From: Sphagnum magellanicum
Taxonomy: Eukaryota; Streptophyta; Sphagnopsida; Sphagnales; Sphagnaceae
NCBI GenBank assembly: GCA_021904315.1
Contig: CM038913.1
Location: forward strand, 2,479,958 to 2,543,957
DNA: 64,000 nt
Direction: 5' to 3'
The position numbers and the translations under genes are program-made. The notes beneath the pieces are model-generated. The model was given only the letters and a program-made list of their open reading frames with translations, was not told the DNA's origin and made no database searches. Position 1 is the first letter of the stretch. Every line of letters starts with the position of its first letter. Of this stretch, positions 22,985-35,259 are shown one piece after another.

Positions 22985-24960
22985 ATGGAAATTGAAGAAG
23001 AGAAAGTGGAAATTGATGAAATTGATTTGGGATTTTGCTTGATACATGCTTTTTATAGGGTATTACCTTATGGATACATAGATTTAATGGGGTTTTATAG
23101 AATTGAAAGAAAACATAGTAAAGTGAATAAGATGATTGTTTTGGGGGCTAAACAAGTATTAGTTTTTCCAAATTTATTCACTTATTATGAACAAGACATG
23201 GCAAAATCAATGATACTTCCAGATTATTATAATAATGTGTATGAAGGACATTATGAAAAATGGTAGATTATGACTCTTGTTGAATGAATGGATGAAAGAA
23301 ATTATAACTATATAAGAAGTTAAACAAATATTAAGAATAAAATGTAGTTATGGGTGGAATGTTCATAATTAAATGAATGGGGTAATTTTAAAGAAAAATT
23401 TAAAACATTGTGTGAAAACATACAAGAATTGATTATTAAGAAAATACATGGTGGCACTGAAGGCAGTGTGTACAACATAGATCACTAATTATTAATGCTT
23501 CAGAATTGACAAAATATAGAAGATGGTTACTAATAATTGTATGCATAATCACATTAATTCCTATAAAGAAAGTTTTTGTAATGCATCATTCAATTTAGTT
23601 CCTTGACATAAAAGAATTTATTGGACCCAACATTAATGCATTAATAGAAAATGGGATGCCAAGTGATATGCTTTGGGCACCTAGGTCTACGGGTTTTGAA
23701 TATGTCATGAAAACAAGAGGGAGTGAGGAATACATATTTGAAATAATTTAATCAAAATGATTTTGGTCTATAGTCATGATTCCAAAATTGTATGGGAATC
23801 AAAAATTGGGAGTAGTAGTAGAAATGGTTATAGAAGATAAACATGACTTTCTATTTGGAGCCTATGTTGAATAGAGATAGAAAAGGGAAGAAAAAAATAG
23901 ATTGACAGATTGGAGAAAAAAAAATCAAGAGGAAGCTAAAAGGCTACTATTATTACCCAACAATCTATTACACATAATAGATGGAGAGGTCTTGGCATAA
24001 TTTTTTAATCACTAACAACATATCAAGTACTTGAACCTATAGAAGAAGAAGTAGTAATTATTGTTGTTCAAATTGATGTTGAGGAAGTAAACAAATTAAC
24101 AAGTGATGGAACTCAATAATCTATGCAAACGAGCTCACTGAATGTTGATCATGAATATCAAGAACCAACTGAAGAATTGAATATGTTGTTATTGAATACA
24201 CCAAAGATTATTGTCAATGCATATGGAAAAATTGACAAGGTGATAGAAGAGGGGTGGCCTTGACTACCAAGATGGAAAGCTGATAAAATATCCGTGAGAA
24301 CTATGAGTGACAGTAGATGTAATGACCAACCACTAGAAAGAAAACTATTTGGAACAACTCCAAGTCCTAATTTGTTTAATACAAGAATTTTGTCAATTCG
24401 GCAACCAGCAATGCTACAACAGTGATGAATGTGAATCCACTCATGGTTGTTGTACTTGTTAATGTTTTGTGCATTCAACTATCAAAGTATCATGACAATG
24501 ATGATCTCGTTATATATATTCGACAACTAACTAAAGTATGTGTGACTAATGGAAAAGATACAGATGATCATAAACTACAATATTTTCCAAATTTTCTTAG
24601 AGAGAAAGTTGTTGATTGGTTTGCCAAGTATGAGACGGTTCATCCAACGATAATATGGGATGAAGTACAATGGGCTTTCATCAGTTGATTCGATGAGATT
24701 CGTAATGAAGGACAAGCGGTTGCATCTTTGAAATATGCAAAACAAAAGAAATATGAATCTATAGAAGATTACTATGATAGATTTTTACAACTTTGTGCGG
24801 TTATTCCATAGTGACCACATGATATTTATTTAAGAGAAGCCTTTAGAAAAGGATGGTGAACCAAACTTTAAATGGCCGTTATAAGTATGTCGTGAAGAAG
24901 TTTGGTAAAAGTAGCAAAGTCAACAATTATGATAACAGAATAAATGTTAGTAAGAAAGAA
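22985..24960 (+). mobile_element. Gag region of the second element
   Basis: Coding-like but broken. Around 24422-24830 the retrotransposon gag domain is readable (YFPNFLREKVVDWFAKYETV, then KKYESIEDYYDRFLQLC). The first 93-codon frame at 22985 is acidic and unplaced, probably the N-terminal part of the same region. Confidence 0.75.
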
Positions 24961-25083
24961 AAACTATATTGAGATATCACCAAAACTCTAATAGTGAAGA
25001 ATCAGAAGATTTTGAAGAAGAAAAAAACAAAGACCAAAGAAGAAAAAAACAAAATATCATTTTGAAATGATTAAAAGAGGTGT

Positions 25084-26076
25084 GTGTTGTCAAAATTGTT
25101 ATAATGAAGGACACCTTACAAATGAATGTAAATTATTGAACAAATTTTGCTAGATATGCAAAGAAAATGATCATAATACTCATCACTGTCCCAACAAAGC
25201 AGTGTCCAAAAGATGTCCTTCAAGGAAAGTTGTTTTAATGCATGTGGTACACGCAGAAACACCAATTGTGCAAGGGCAGAAACAATTACAAAAGTATAAC
25301 ACACCAATTGATAAGAAGTAAGCATATTATGAATAGAAGTGACAAGTCGACAGGAAAGGTCAATTTGATGAAGGTAAGTGAGTCATAGGGTGTTGACAAC
25401 ACTTTAGACAAGGAAAAATTGACTTATCTAAAGAATCAAAACATAATGATTATACAAAATGTAGCAACAAACCAAAATAAAATGTTTGAGATAGTGAATG
25501 GAGTTAATATGAACTTAGTGGCAGAAGCTACAAAAATAATTATGAATTCAAAATTGGAAATGAAGTTGGGACAAATGATGAGAATTTGTCTTCAATTAAG
25601 GGGGATGGTGGAAAAGTCCTCAATCAAAATGAAAGAAGACCATGTTGCATATGCTTGCAAAGTAACAACAAAAGTTGAAGATTTTGATGAAACTATGCCA
25701 ATTGTTCAAATTTGGGTGGGAAGTTTGAAGTAAAGGATGTGTTATTGGAGGATGGCTTTGGTGTGAACATTATCTCTAAAAGTTTAAAAAAGAAAATTGG
25801 ATTGAGAAGACCTCAATCGATTCCATTTGTGGTGCAAATGGCTAACCATGGAAGGTGCAGCCAATTGGTTTGATTGAGAACTTGAAAATCAACTTGGCAT
25901 GTTGTGATTACAAAATTTTAGTCATTGTGTTGAATATGGAGAATGGAGTGGAAGCTTATTCCATGTTATTAGGACATCCATGGTTAAAATTGGCCAAAGC
26001 TCATCACAGCTGGGGTGATAGTACCTTCATTATTATTTCAAGTGAACAAACTGTGATGTTAAGTACAATAAAATGA
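25084..26076 (+). mobile_element. Zinc knuckles and protease of the second element
   Basis: Two CCHC-like knuckles near 25084-25195 (CQNCYNEGHLTNEC and a second with HNTHHC) are followed at about 25735-26060 by a retropepsin-like domain (DGFGVNIISKSLKKKIGL; later YSMLLGHPWLKLAKAHH). These are standard gag-pol features of this clade. Confidence 0.8.
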
Positions 26077-26439
26077 ATCATTATTAATTCATCATTATAG
26101 CCGAAAAATTTAGATGATGAAATTAACGGGAAGAAGGATTGTCAGTACGAGAAGAGGAACAACTTTATAATGTAGTACCATAATTATGGCATATAGGGGA
26201 AGTAGTGCTTGAAGGACTATATTTCTTAAAAGAAATAGATTATGGTATGTTACAACTAAAAGAGAAAGTCGATTATCTAGTGTATTTTTATGAGCACCAA
26301 CCAAGGGAAGCTTTAATATTTGACGAAGTTGCCAACATCATTGTCAAAGATAAAAGGATTGCTACTTGGACAATGACAGCTAAAGAACAATTATTTAAAT
26401 TCAAATTGGGAAGCAAAGAATAACCAAAAGAGGTATTAA

Positions 26440-26875
26440 TTAATGTCATACTACTAAGTGTATTTCAAGCACAAATTTAAAAAGTGTTGATGGAGTACAA
26501 AAATGTTTTTGCATCAAGTTATAAGGAATTAAAAGGAATTCCAAGAGAAGTATGTGAGCATAAAATTGAATTGATGGTGAATGTTTAACCTATTAAACAA
26601 AAGCAATACAAAATGAATCCAAATTATGCATTAAAGGTTAGAGAAGACCTTGATAAATTATTAAACATTGGATTTATATATCCTCTTGAAACCACTCAAT
26701 GGTTATCCCCTCTAGTAATTGTGCCAAAGAAAAATGGCAAATTATGTATATGTGTATATTATTGAAAATTAAATGCCCAAACCAAGAAGGATCCATTCTT
26801 GTTACCTTTCTTGGATTTAGTTCTTGATTCAATGGGCTAGACATAAAATGTACTCATTTATGGATGGTTATAACA
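26440..26875 (+). mobile_element. RT N-terminal part of the second element
   Basis: Reads the fingers region (VREDLDKLLNIGFIYPLETT, WLSPLVIVPKKNGKLCICV) up to MDGYNNYN, where the hAT transposon begins. The same block continues at 30883. Confidence 0.88.
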
Positions 26876-26883
26876 ATTATAAC
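26876..26883. repeat. hAT target-site duplication, left
   Basis: ATTATAAC, matching GTTATAAC at 30883-30890 in seven of eight bases. Eight bases is the hAT length. Confidence 0.82.
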
Positions 26884-27059
26884 CAATGTTGGGCAGATAT
26901 AAATTTTTTAATATTTGAAGGTTTCGATTATTATTATTATTATTATTTAAAATTCATTGTAATATCTTGTAAGGATATCATTAAAAAAATAAAAATCATG
27001 CTAGATTTTAGTACGACCGGATATTCATCACCATTAATATCCGTTGGATAACCTAACAT

Positions 27060-29560
27060 TCCAAATAACAAGATAATTTTTTTTCGAAATTATTTTACAA
27101 ATTACAAGTCCAAAAGTTCATCTCACTCAATTCACCTTCATGTTGTTCTAATTTTTCCTTTAAAGCAAGATCAACCTCAATCAATTTTATCAAACTAGAA
27201 GGTGAACTACAACCCACCCTACGATCACTAGGCCAATTTTTACTAACAAAAATTATTTGGTTGTAAGCAACATCTCCCCAAATTTGTAAGAATTCTAGCC
27301 AATGAAAAAATTCTTTTAGTTTCTATTTGAGAACCAACAATGCCAAGAATTTGACAAGCAAGAAATGCAAAGTTGGAAATAGAGACTTATGTTTCACCCA
27401 CCATTCTAAAGGACATTTAATGTCCTTGACATTCACTTGAAACCTTTTAAGCATCAATGCAACTCCTTGTTCACCACCTCCTTTGTTGGTTCACCAGTTT
27501 TAGTAAACATTTCAAAAATGTTCAAACTGTTTTTTTCATCAATTTGCATATTTGCCACAAGTCCAAATTCTACCATAAGGTGGAAGACGTGGTAACATTT
27601 CAAAAACATAGGAAATAAAAATTATTGATCATACTATTCACAATGGAAACAATTTGTTCTTGACCAATAAGAGATGAAACCAACCTTAGACTTTTAATTC
27701 TAAGGTCTAACATCAGGGACAACATGTTATTGTTTTATTTCCTTCATATTTCTTAAAAAATGAAAGAAAACCATCTAAAACGCCACATATTTCTCTTTTA
27801 ATGTTGGATGCAAACAACGATAATTCTTGGGCTACAACATAATCATCAATTAAATCCTACAAGTTAATTGAAATTCCATATTCTTCTTTAAGTTTTTGGC
27901 TCATAATGATTGTTACATTCAAAGCATTAAAAAGTAACCAATGCCCATAAGATTAGTTTAACACACAAGTACTTACAACTAAAGATAAAATATCAACAAT
28001 TATTTGAGATATGTGCCAAGTTAAAGGTGGAAGGACATGGTTAATAACCTTCACTGTAGTTTATCAACTATAACATAAGACAATTGCTACCCCGAATTGT
28101 AATGCTTCTTGAAATAGGATGATTTTACTCGTAACTTGCAGAAGTAGATCAAGGATCAACAAAAAAAACTTACAATTAAAATAAACTAGAAACGATAGAC
28201 TTGCAAAAATGGAGCAAAAAATTAAATGTTTGAAAACCAAACTAACCTTGTTTTCATTGGAATGTTTAATTTCCTAGGTCTCAAACTAGCTTCAATGCAA
28301 GCTCTATTCCATTCTTGACAACCTTTACCATATTTCTTTGGCTAAGTAATGCATTTCTACAAATTTGCTTGGGCAAATTTAATAGACACATATTTCAAGT
28401 TTTTACAAACTTTGTCATTAGTTGTGGCATATTGGCATGCTTTGGAAAAATCATGACCAAAACAAATTCCCTGAAAGCTTTCTTCCAAACCTAAAGATTC
28501 ATATTTAACAACAAACTTCAAAGCATTAGTCAATGTATTTAAATTTGAACCTTCATCCTTCACATATGTTATGATTTTATTTCTCAAGCCATATGCATCT
28601 AAAAGTTTAATAAGATTTCTAGCCAACGTTTGTCATGTAGTTGCAACAATTTCAAACAAACCAAGAGTAACATGTTTTGGATTCCAATTAGATCCCCAAA
28701 AATTTATGACCAAGACAAACACATCATGTGCACCCTTGGACATCCGCAAATCAAAAATTGGCGATAACATAACTATAATCATTTAGCAAAGGAAAAAATA
28801 TGTTTATTTAGTTTTCTCCACCAATTCAAGCAAAATAGTGTTTAAGAATAATTTTCAAGAGGGAATTGCAAACAAGGACATAATTGTAACACTAAATGTT
28901 TTAACCCCAAACTTTCCACAAATTGCAAAGGCAAATAATTTTGCACTATTAAAAGTGCAAGATTTTCCATAAACATCTTTTGTTCCACATCATCTTTCTT
29001 GAAGGGATCTTTTGAAGCAAAAATTCAAATATGGAAAAATTGGAAATATGAAACCTTTTTTTTATAGATTGTTTCTCAACATTTTCTTTTCCTTGATTAT
29101 TAATTTCTTCTTGAAACCTTTTATAAATTGCTGAATTATTTGCATCAAGATGTTTTTGCAGACATGTTATGCCACTTGTTTTTTAATATGTCACCATACC
29201 TTTCCTTAATTGTTTTTTTGAATTCACAAAAAAATAGGTTGAGAATGACATAATAAACAATGCATCATTTGAAGAACATTCAAGTTTACAATCAAGTTAT
29301 CATCAACACAATAAAAAGACCAACAAAGTGCATTTATATTATGAGGACACCATTTTTTTTGAGTTTGCAACTATTGCAAAATCTATTTAGTTTTCTTTTC
29401 ATCAAATTCTCCTCACACTCTACATACTTTAGTTTGTAGACTTGGATATTCTTTTTCTTCCCTTACTTGATTAACTTCAATTTCATCATTTATGCATATT
29501 ATGTATATTTTAGTTTGCATTGTTTGATTATTAAATTCATTTGACCCTTCCATTTTCCAC
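27060..29560 (-). pseudogene. hAT transposase, degenerate
   Basis: Read on the minus strand. N-terminus near 29150-29350: a BED-like zinc-finger region with SGITC and LQKHLDANH type residues spread over more than one frame. Middle at 28357-28626: ARNLIKLLDAYGLRNKIITY, VKDEGSNLNTLTNAL and CFGHDFSKACQYATTNDKVC, the conserved RNase-H-like block with the Asp of KDEGSN. Continuation near 28300 includes GKGCQEWNRACIEASLRPRK, followed by what looks like a retained intron (about 28150-28245). C-terminus near 27250-27420: the hAT dimerisation block with ILGIVGSQIETKRIFSLARI. Several in-frame stops and frame changes occur, so it is inactive. The preserved blocks are enough to name the superfamily firmly. 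Confidence 0.88.
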
Positions 29561-29910
29561 AAGTGTTCTACAAGGCCAAATGATCGAGAAACTCATGAAA
29601 CAAATACAAGGTTTTATTGTGTGTGTGTGATGTGATGATATTGCTCTTATGCATAACTGAATATGATGCAAAACATTTACAAGCAAACAAAGATTAAAAA
29701 AACTACAAAACAAGCAAATATATAACATTACAAAGCATCTACAAGTAAGCAAAAAATAATATTGTAAAAGAAGTAAGCAAAGATAAAATTGTCAAAAGTA
29801 CAAGGGTTTAAGTTTGTCTCCAAAACAATTTATAACAAACCCTACACCACAAACCAAAAGCCAAAAAAAACAAAACAAAAAACAAAAACAAAACAAAAAA
29901 AAGACATGAG

Positions 29911-29915
<5 letters not shown>

Positions 29916-29946
<31 letters not shown>
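29916..29946. repeat. (TA)n microsatellite
   Basis: About fifteen TA dinucleotides inside the hAT element, between transposase and the purine-rich array. Confidence 0.95.
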
Positions 29947-29948
<2 letters not shown>

Positions 29949-30114
29949 GAATAAGCAAAGGGAAAAATACTTAGTGAAAAATATAGATTTTTGATTATTG
30001 ACTCCCAACCGCTCCCAATTCTTGCAAAAAGGAATGCAAGGGGGTACTGTAAGATTTTTCAACAAATAACAACACACCAACATAAACAACATGAAAAACC
30101 TTGTACCTAAAATA

Positions 30115-30480
30115 GAAAAGTAGCCCAAGAGGAAAGTAGTAATGCAAAGAGGAGAGCAACAACATGAAGAAGAAAGCCAAACAACATGCAAAAGAGAGCA
30201 ACATCATGAAGAGGAAAGCCAAGTGCATGAAAAGGAAAGCAGGAGGAGGAGAATAACAACATAAAAAGGAAAGTAATAACACAGAAAGGAGAACAACAAG
30301 CGAAAAGGAGAGCACTACTATGACATGAAGAGGAGAGCAATAGGGCAAAGAGGAGAACATTAGGGCAAAGAGGAAAACAATAGGGCAAAGAGGAAAGTAG
30401 TAGTGCGAAGAGGAGAATAGTAACACGAAAAGGAAAGCAAAATGCAAGGAGAGGAAAGTAGAATGCGATGAGAGGGAGAA
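30115..30480. repeat. 21-bp purine-rich tandem array in the hAT element
   Basis: About seventeen imperfect units of the type AAAGAGGAAAGCAATAGGGC. The plus strand is almost purely A/G with ATAG or ACAAC breaks. Because 21 is a multiple of three, long hydrophobic frames appear on the other strand in all three phases (29808-30517). These are repeat artefacts and not proteins. Confidence 0.85.
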
Positions 30481-30882
30481 AGGAAAAAGTGGGGCCCAAG
30501 TTGAGTTTGAGCCCCATATTATTTTAGATTTAGGGTTTTTGTTTTTTTAGGTCTAATGGCGGCACCCACAATAAATTTTTCCCTTGTATTGCCTACACTA
30601 ACACCCACAATTTTGTTTTGATCCCCTTAACAACTTACACCCTAAATTTAAATCCTTCTCATATCCATATTCGGGCATGGATTTAATATATGCCTTGGAT
30701 ATCATATTTTCAAAAAAAATTATGTTCAGATATTATATGACCGGATATCATTATTTTGATATCTAGAAATAAGGATATCACTTTGAATATCAAAATTTTT
30801 GATATCCAAAGGATTTCAAAAATGATATCCTAAGAAATATTAGGTCAGGATATCCGGATTTTCAGATATTCACCCAACACTG

Positions 30883-30890
30883 GTTATAAC
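30883..30890. repeat. hAT target-site duplication, right
   Basis: GTTATAAC, partner of 26876-26883. Confidence 0.82.
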
Positions 30891-31735
30891 CAAATTAAAA
30901 TGGCAAAAGAAGACAAAGAAAAGACAACATTTATTTCAAAATGGGTGCGTGTGCATATAACATTATGCCATTTGAACTATGTAATGCTCCTGCCAAATTT
31001 TTAAAAAATGGTGACCAAAACTTTTTAAGGAATATTTGAATAAATTTGTGTAAATATTTTGGGACAATTTTAGTATATGGAAGTAAAAAGGACCATTTAG
31101 GTCAATTTTAAAAATGTTTGGAAAAATGTAAATGAAATGGCATAAATTTTAACCCAGAAAATGTGCATTTTGTGTTAATTTGGGTGTTTTACTTGGACAC
31201 ATTGTTTGTAGTGATGGAATATTAGTGGATCCCCAAAAAATTATTGTAATCATTATAATGCCAATAATAGTTAATGTAACAGAAATAAAAAGATTTTTGG
31301 GAACAATTGGTTTCTATCGACGTTATTTCTGAGACTTTGCCAACAAAGTGTCACCCATGTGTAAACTATTAAAAAAATATGAAAAATTCAAATGGATTGA
31401 AACTTGCAATAAATCTTGGGAGTGGATGAAATCATTTATGACATGTTTGCTAATATTGATGGTACCAAACTAGAAAATCGAATTCCATGTGCATATTGAT
31501 GTATCAAACTTTGTTCTTGGGGTTATGTTAAGTCAAAACCCAGATAATACCATTGACAGACAAATATACTATGCCAGTAGACTTATGAATAGTGTAAAAA
31601 AAAACTATACAACAACTAAAAAGGAAGTTTTGGCAATGATATATGCTGTGAAGAAATTCAAACACTAATTGTTAGGAAATAATTTTATTTTCTTTGTAGA
31701 TCATCAGGGACAGTAATAGGTCAAATTACAAGAGT
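30891..31735 (+). mobile_element. RT C-terminal part and RNase H of the second element
   Basis: Resumes the RT after the hAT insertion (NQIKMAKEDKEKTTFISKW) and runs through NAPAKF, connection motifs (EIKRFLGTIGFYRRYF) and RNase H residues (DASNFVLGVM, KNYTTTKKEVLAMIYAVKKF) to VDHQG, where the nested LTR begins. Broken in several places. Confidence 0.85.
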
Positions 31736-32643
31736 TGATGCACCCCCAAACTCCTTGAAAGATTCAAATGTGAGTCCCAAAGTGAAAACATCAAAAGGAG
31801 TTGAGGCATGCTCCTTAATTCGTCACATTTTTGAGGTAAGAAGGGCATGCTGGAATTTGGGGATAGGGATTAGGACGAGTGACAAGCATGTCAATTATTC
31901 ATATCAATTTGCACAAACCAAAAAATAAGTTGATTAATGCATAGTTGGAACATTTTTGGTGCAAAGACGAGCCATAGACATACACGAATTCATAAAATTC
32001 TTCATGGCCCAGACTTGGGGGAAACCACCACCTTCCCCCTTATAATATTCTTTGTGGTTCGCCATGGGGCTACACCCAAATGACGTTTTTTTCGAGACTC
32101 CCAAGTTGGGAGTTTTGCAATTCCCGAAATTGGGACTTCCGCCACTTTGGACACCCATAACTTCTTGTGTAGACCTTTGATTGAAATGAGGTCTAAATCA
32201 AAGTTGTATCCCTTGTTGATAGCTTTCCAACAATATGTAGCACGCCTCCTACAAGCATGTAACTCAGGGCGATTCCTGATTTTTCATGGTCAAAAGTCAA
32301 ATTGACATTTTGACTCATGACCCTTCTTTCAGCCATAACTTGTGTCGTAAGTACTCAAATGGATAATACAAGCCCATTTTAGATGTTTACATTTTAAGAG
32401 CTTTCCAATGATATAAGGAAATTCTCAATTCAATGAGTTTTAGCCCTTCAGATTGCTTTAAAAAAATTTAGGAGTTCATTGGGACTCCAATTTCCAAGGT
32501 GGGAGTGCACTTGGGAGTATGTGGGCTCACTCCCTCACACTCTCTCATGCTCCAAGAGTGTATGTGATTCTTGGGTTGCATTCCCGACCCGCACCTTTCA
32601 ATTCCCTTGCCTTGGTCACGAGCCCAAGGTTAGGGTCATGACA
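31736..32643 (-). mobile_element. LTR of the chromovirus family nested in the second element
   Basis: About 908 bp; on the minus strand starts TGTCATGACCC and ends GGGTGCATCA. It shares with the LTRs at 2172-2994 and 5921-6742 the TATAAGGGGGAAGGTGG core (near 32035), the 35-bp palindrome (32288-32322) and the AGCTTTCCAA block. It is the most diverged of the three and no clear target duplication remains, so it looks the oldest. No internal region accompanies it, so it is probably a solo LTR. Confidence 0.82.
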
Positions 32644-33656
32644 CAAATGACTTTTATGGTTACAAAAATTTGATTTAAAAGTTATTTACAAATTGGGTAG
32701 AGTCCATTTCTTACTGGATCATCTGTCCAAAATTAGTCATGGGGAATTAATAAAAGGAGTAGATGATTAGTTACTTGAGGTTCATATATTTAATGTAGGA
32801 ATCGATTAGTATGGACCAATCATAAAATATCTAAAGAAAGGATACTTTGATAGCAATGTACCTAAAGAGGAAAATAGTCAAACTATCATCAAAGCTAAGC
32901 CCTACACATTATATGATAGGCAATTGTATAAATTAAGATTGGATGGGGTTCTACAACAATGTTTATTTCTAGGGGAAATGTTTAAGGTAAAGGAAGACTT
33001 TCACCTAGTGGGCATTTTGGCACGAATACTATTGTTAAAAAAATAATTATTTTAAGGTTATTGGTGGCCCATATGCATAAAGATGTTGTTGAATTATGTC
33101 AAAATTGTGATATTTGCCAATGCTTGGAGCCCATACGACAAAGTGGTAAAGGGCCATTCAAATTGGTTATGGGATTTGAGCCTTCCATGAAATGGGGTCT
33201 TGATTTTATGGGATTAGTCAAACCGGTAGTAAGATATACCAAAAATCAATATATCATAGTAGCAACTAATTATATTACTAAATGGGTAGAAGTGCAAGCA
33301 CTTTGTGACAACATGGCTAAAAACATCGTTAAATTTATTTATGAACAAGTTATTATTCGCTTTGGCTATTCAACCCATCTTGTAAGTGACCAAGGCAATC
33401 ATTTCATTAATAAAACTATTGAAATACTTGTGAAAGAATTTATGATTTCACATCATAAGTCAACTACCTACTATTTGCAAGGGAACAAGCAAGCCAAGTT
33501 GACTAACAAAACATTGGTTAAAATATTAACCAAACTCGTAAATGCAAAGCAAATAGATTGGGATGTAATATTAGTCACTGCTCTATGGGCATATCGGATG
33601 GCTCAATATACACCTTTTGAGTCCGTTTACGATATTCAACCAATTATGTTGACATA
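32644..33656 (+). mobile_element. RNase H end and integrase of the second element
   Basis: Starts with the end of RNase H (LDHLSKISHGELIKGVDD), then the integrase zinc region (ELCQNCDICQ) and core (MKWGLDFMG with the first Asp, HLVSDQGNHFINKT with the second). A well-kept frame of about 198 codons lies at 33061-33657. Confidence 0.9.
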
Positions 33657-34880
33657 ATTTGTAGTACCAACTAAAAGAGTTTGTGACTTACCACGAGAAG
33701 ATCTAGACAAAGCTATCTAGGTAAGGATGGAAGATTTATTTAGATTGGGTGCAACTTTTTGGCAAGCTGGAAAAAATTAACCATATTCAATTGTTGTGCA
33801 AAGAACAAAGGGATGAGAAATGGGAGGATAAGAAGTTTAAAGGAGAGTTTGTACGAAGGATGCTTAAAATTACAAAAATAAAGGGAGGTAAATTTATGTT
33901 ACCTTGGAAAGGTCTTTTTAAAATATAAAAAATGTTTGATAACAACACAATGGAGTTGTCAACCATAAGTAATGAGGGGGCAAAGAAAGTAAATATTAAT
34001 AAACTAAAGGTCTACCGTCATAATAATGCACCAACCAATGTAATAATAGTGATTGTTACAATTGATACAAGACCTGGTGGTAAAATTTAAAATAGGCATA
34101 AAAAGAAAACCAAAACCTAATTTTCCACCTAAGTTGCATACCAAACCAAAGAATCTACCTCAGACTAACCCAAAACCTAGAAAAACATTTAATGGGGATG
34201 ATATTGAGTGGATTGAAGAAGAAGATTTAAGAAGTGGCATAACAAGAACGTCTAAAAATGTAAGAATAAGAAAATTCAATTATAAAAGAGGGAAAAAAGA
34301 ATAGTACCAATACATCCAAGAAATTATGTAAATGAAGAAGAGGGCAATAAAAATAGAAAAGTTGGTCTAAAGCCTAGGCTAGTTTGTGCAAAGGAAACAA
34401 TGCATGATATGCTCAACATGCCCATGAATGAATTGCATCTTGTATGGCTTTTAAAACAATTATTATGTCATCAAGAGTTAGCATAATTGAAATCAATCAA
34501 GCATAGATACCACATGTGGAAGGACTACACACAAAGAGATAATGAACGGATTGCTAAATGGAATGTAAGAGCAAGAGAAGTGTGTAAGAGAGAAATCCGT
34601 AGTAAAATAGTAGCTGCAAAACAAAGAGTGTTAGAAGATATTTGATTCAAGCCATATTTTGGGAAATTTAGCAAAAAGGAGTTTGTAGAAGAGTATGTAC
34701 AGAAACGACACACTTCTTGATTTGCAACCCTAGACAAACAAAGAACTTCTTATCAACCACCAAACTAGAAAGTGAGAAAGACTAGGGAGGAAGAAATTGG
34801 AAGTGAAGAGGATAATAGTTTTGGAATGACAACACCTAAGAGTTTTGATTTTGAAGACGTGTGGAGTTCTAATCACTCGC
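33657..34880 (+). mobile_element. 3' coding tail of the second element
   Basis: After integrase, a charged region continues: a GPF-like barrel block near 33890-34010, then a lysine- and proline-rich stretch at 34053-34304 (KRKPKPNFPPKLHTKPKNLP). Codon-like composition persists to about 34880 with breaks. Function of this tail is unknown; similar basic tails occur at Pol C-termini. Confidence 0.55.
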
Positions 34881-35259
34881 ATTTAAGCGTGAAAGATTGT
34901 TGAGAGAAATTGTGTTGAGTGGAGGTGCCTGTTGGGAAAGGAGAATTTTGAGCTTTTTAGGAGGAACGAGACAATTGCGACTACACTCTGGAGTCAAGTC
35001 TGTTGTGAATTTGGGAGTGTATGAAGGCAAAGTGAGAAAAGAGGTTTTTTTCCTACATTTTCAAGAAGCAAGAGCAACTAGAGAAAGAGGTGATTCTTCT
35101 AGGGCTTGACTATTTCTTTGTCGGGATATATAGAGAACCTTAGGAGTTGCCTTCCAAAACTTACATTGCAATCTTTTGGAATCGGGAGTTCAAATTGTAT
35201 AAAGAATAGAACTTCATAGTGGGTAAAATGAAACATGAGATGGAAGAGAGTAGTGGGGG

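Larger units (their letters stand above)
26884..30882 (-). mobile_element. hAT-superfamily DNA transposon
   Basis: A 3999-bp element with short terminal inverted repeats: left CAATGTTGGGCAGATAT, right (reverse) CAGTGTTGGGTGAATATC, i.e. the CAGTGTTGG type of hAT ends. It is bounded by an 8-bp target duplication and lies precisely within the RT of the second retroelement. Both subterminal regions are dense in GATATCC/GGATATC words, likely transposase-binding sites. It encodes one transposase on the minus strand (27060-29560), now broken, and has a 21-bp purine-rich array between the transposase 5' end and the right terminus. Non-autonomous today by inspection. Confidence 0.9.
22515..34880 (+). 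mobile_element. Second Ty3/gypsy element, old broken copy with two nested insertions
   Basis: A plus-strand retrotransposon with 5' LTR end, primer-binding site, gag, two zinc knuckles, protease, reverse transcriptase, RNase H, integrase and a basic tail. It is not the chromovirus family of the left end: no chromodomain is seen and the primer site is of another tRNA type. It carries many breaks and is AT-shifted, so it is clearly older than the first element. A hAT transposon (26884-30882) splits its RT and an LTR of the chromovirus family (31736-32643) splits RNase H from integrase. No 3' LTR was found. Confidence 0.9.

Noticed and set aside
22985-23266. A separate host gene of 93 codons
   Set aside because: It lies between a primer-binding-like site and the gag domain of the second retroelement in the same sense, so it is more simply part of that element.
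29808-30517. Three overlapping hydrophobic open frames on the minus strand, 127-150 residues each
   Set aside because: They arise from a 21-bp tandem array that is open in every phase; no conserved domain and no start context.
31731-32648. Target-site duplication around the third LTR copy
   Set aside because: The five bases on each side do not match; any duplication has decayed or the ends are misplaced by a few bases.
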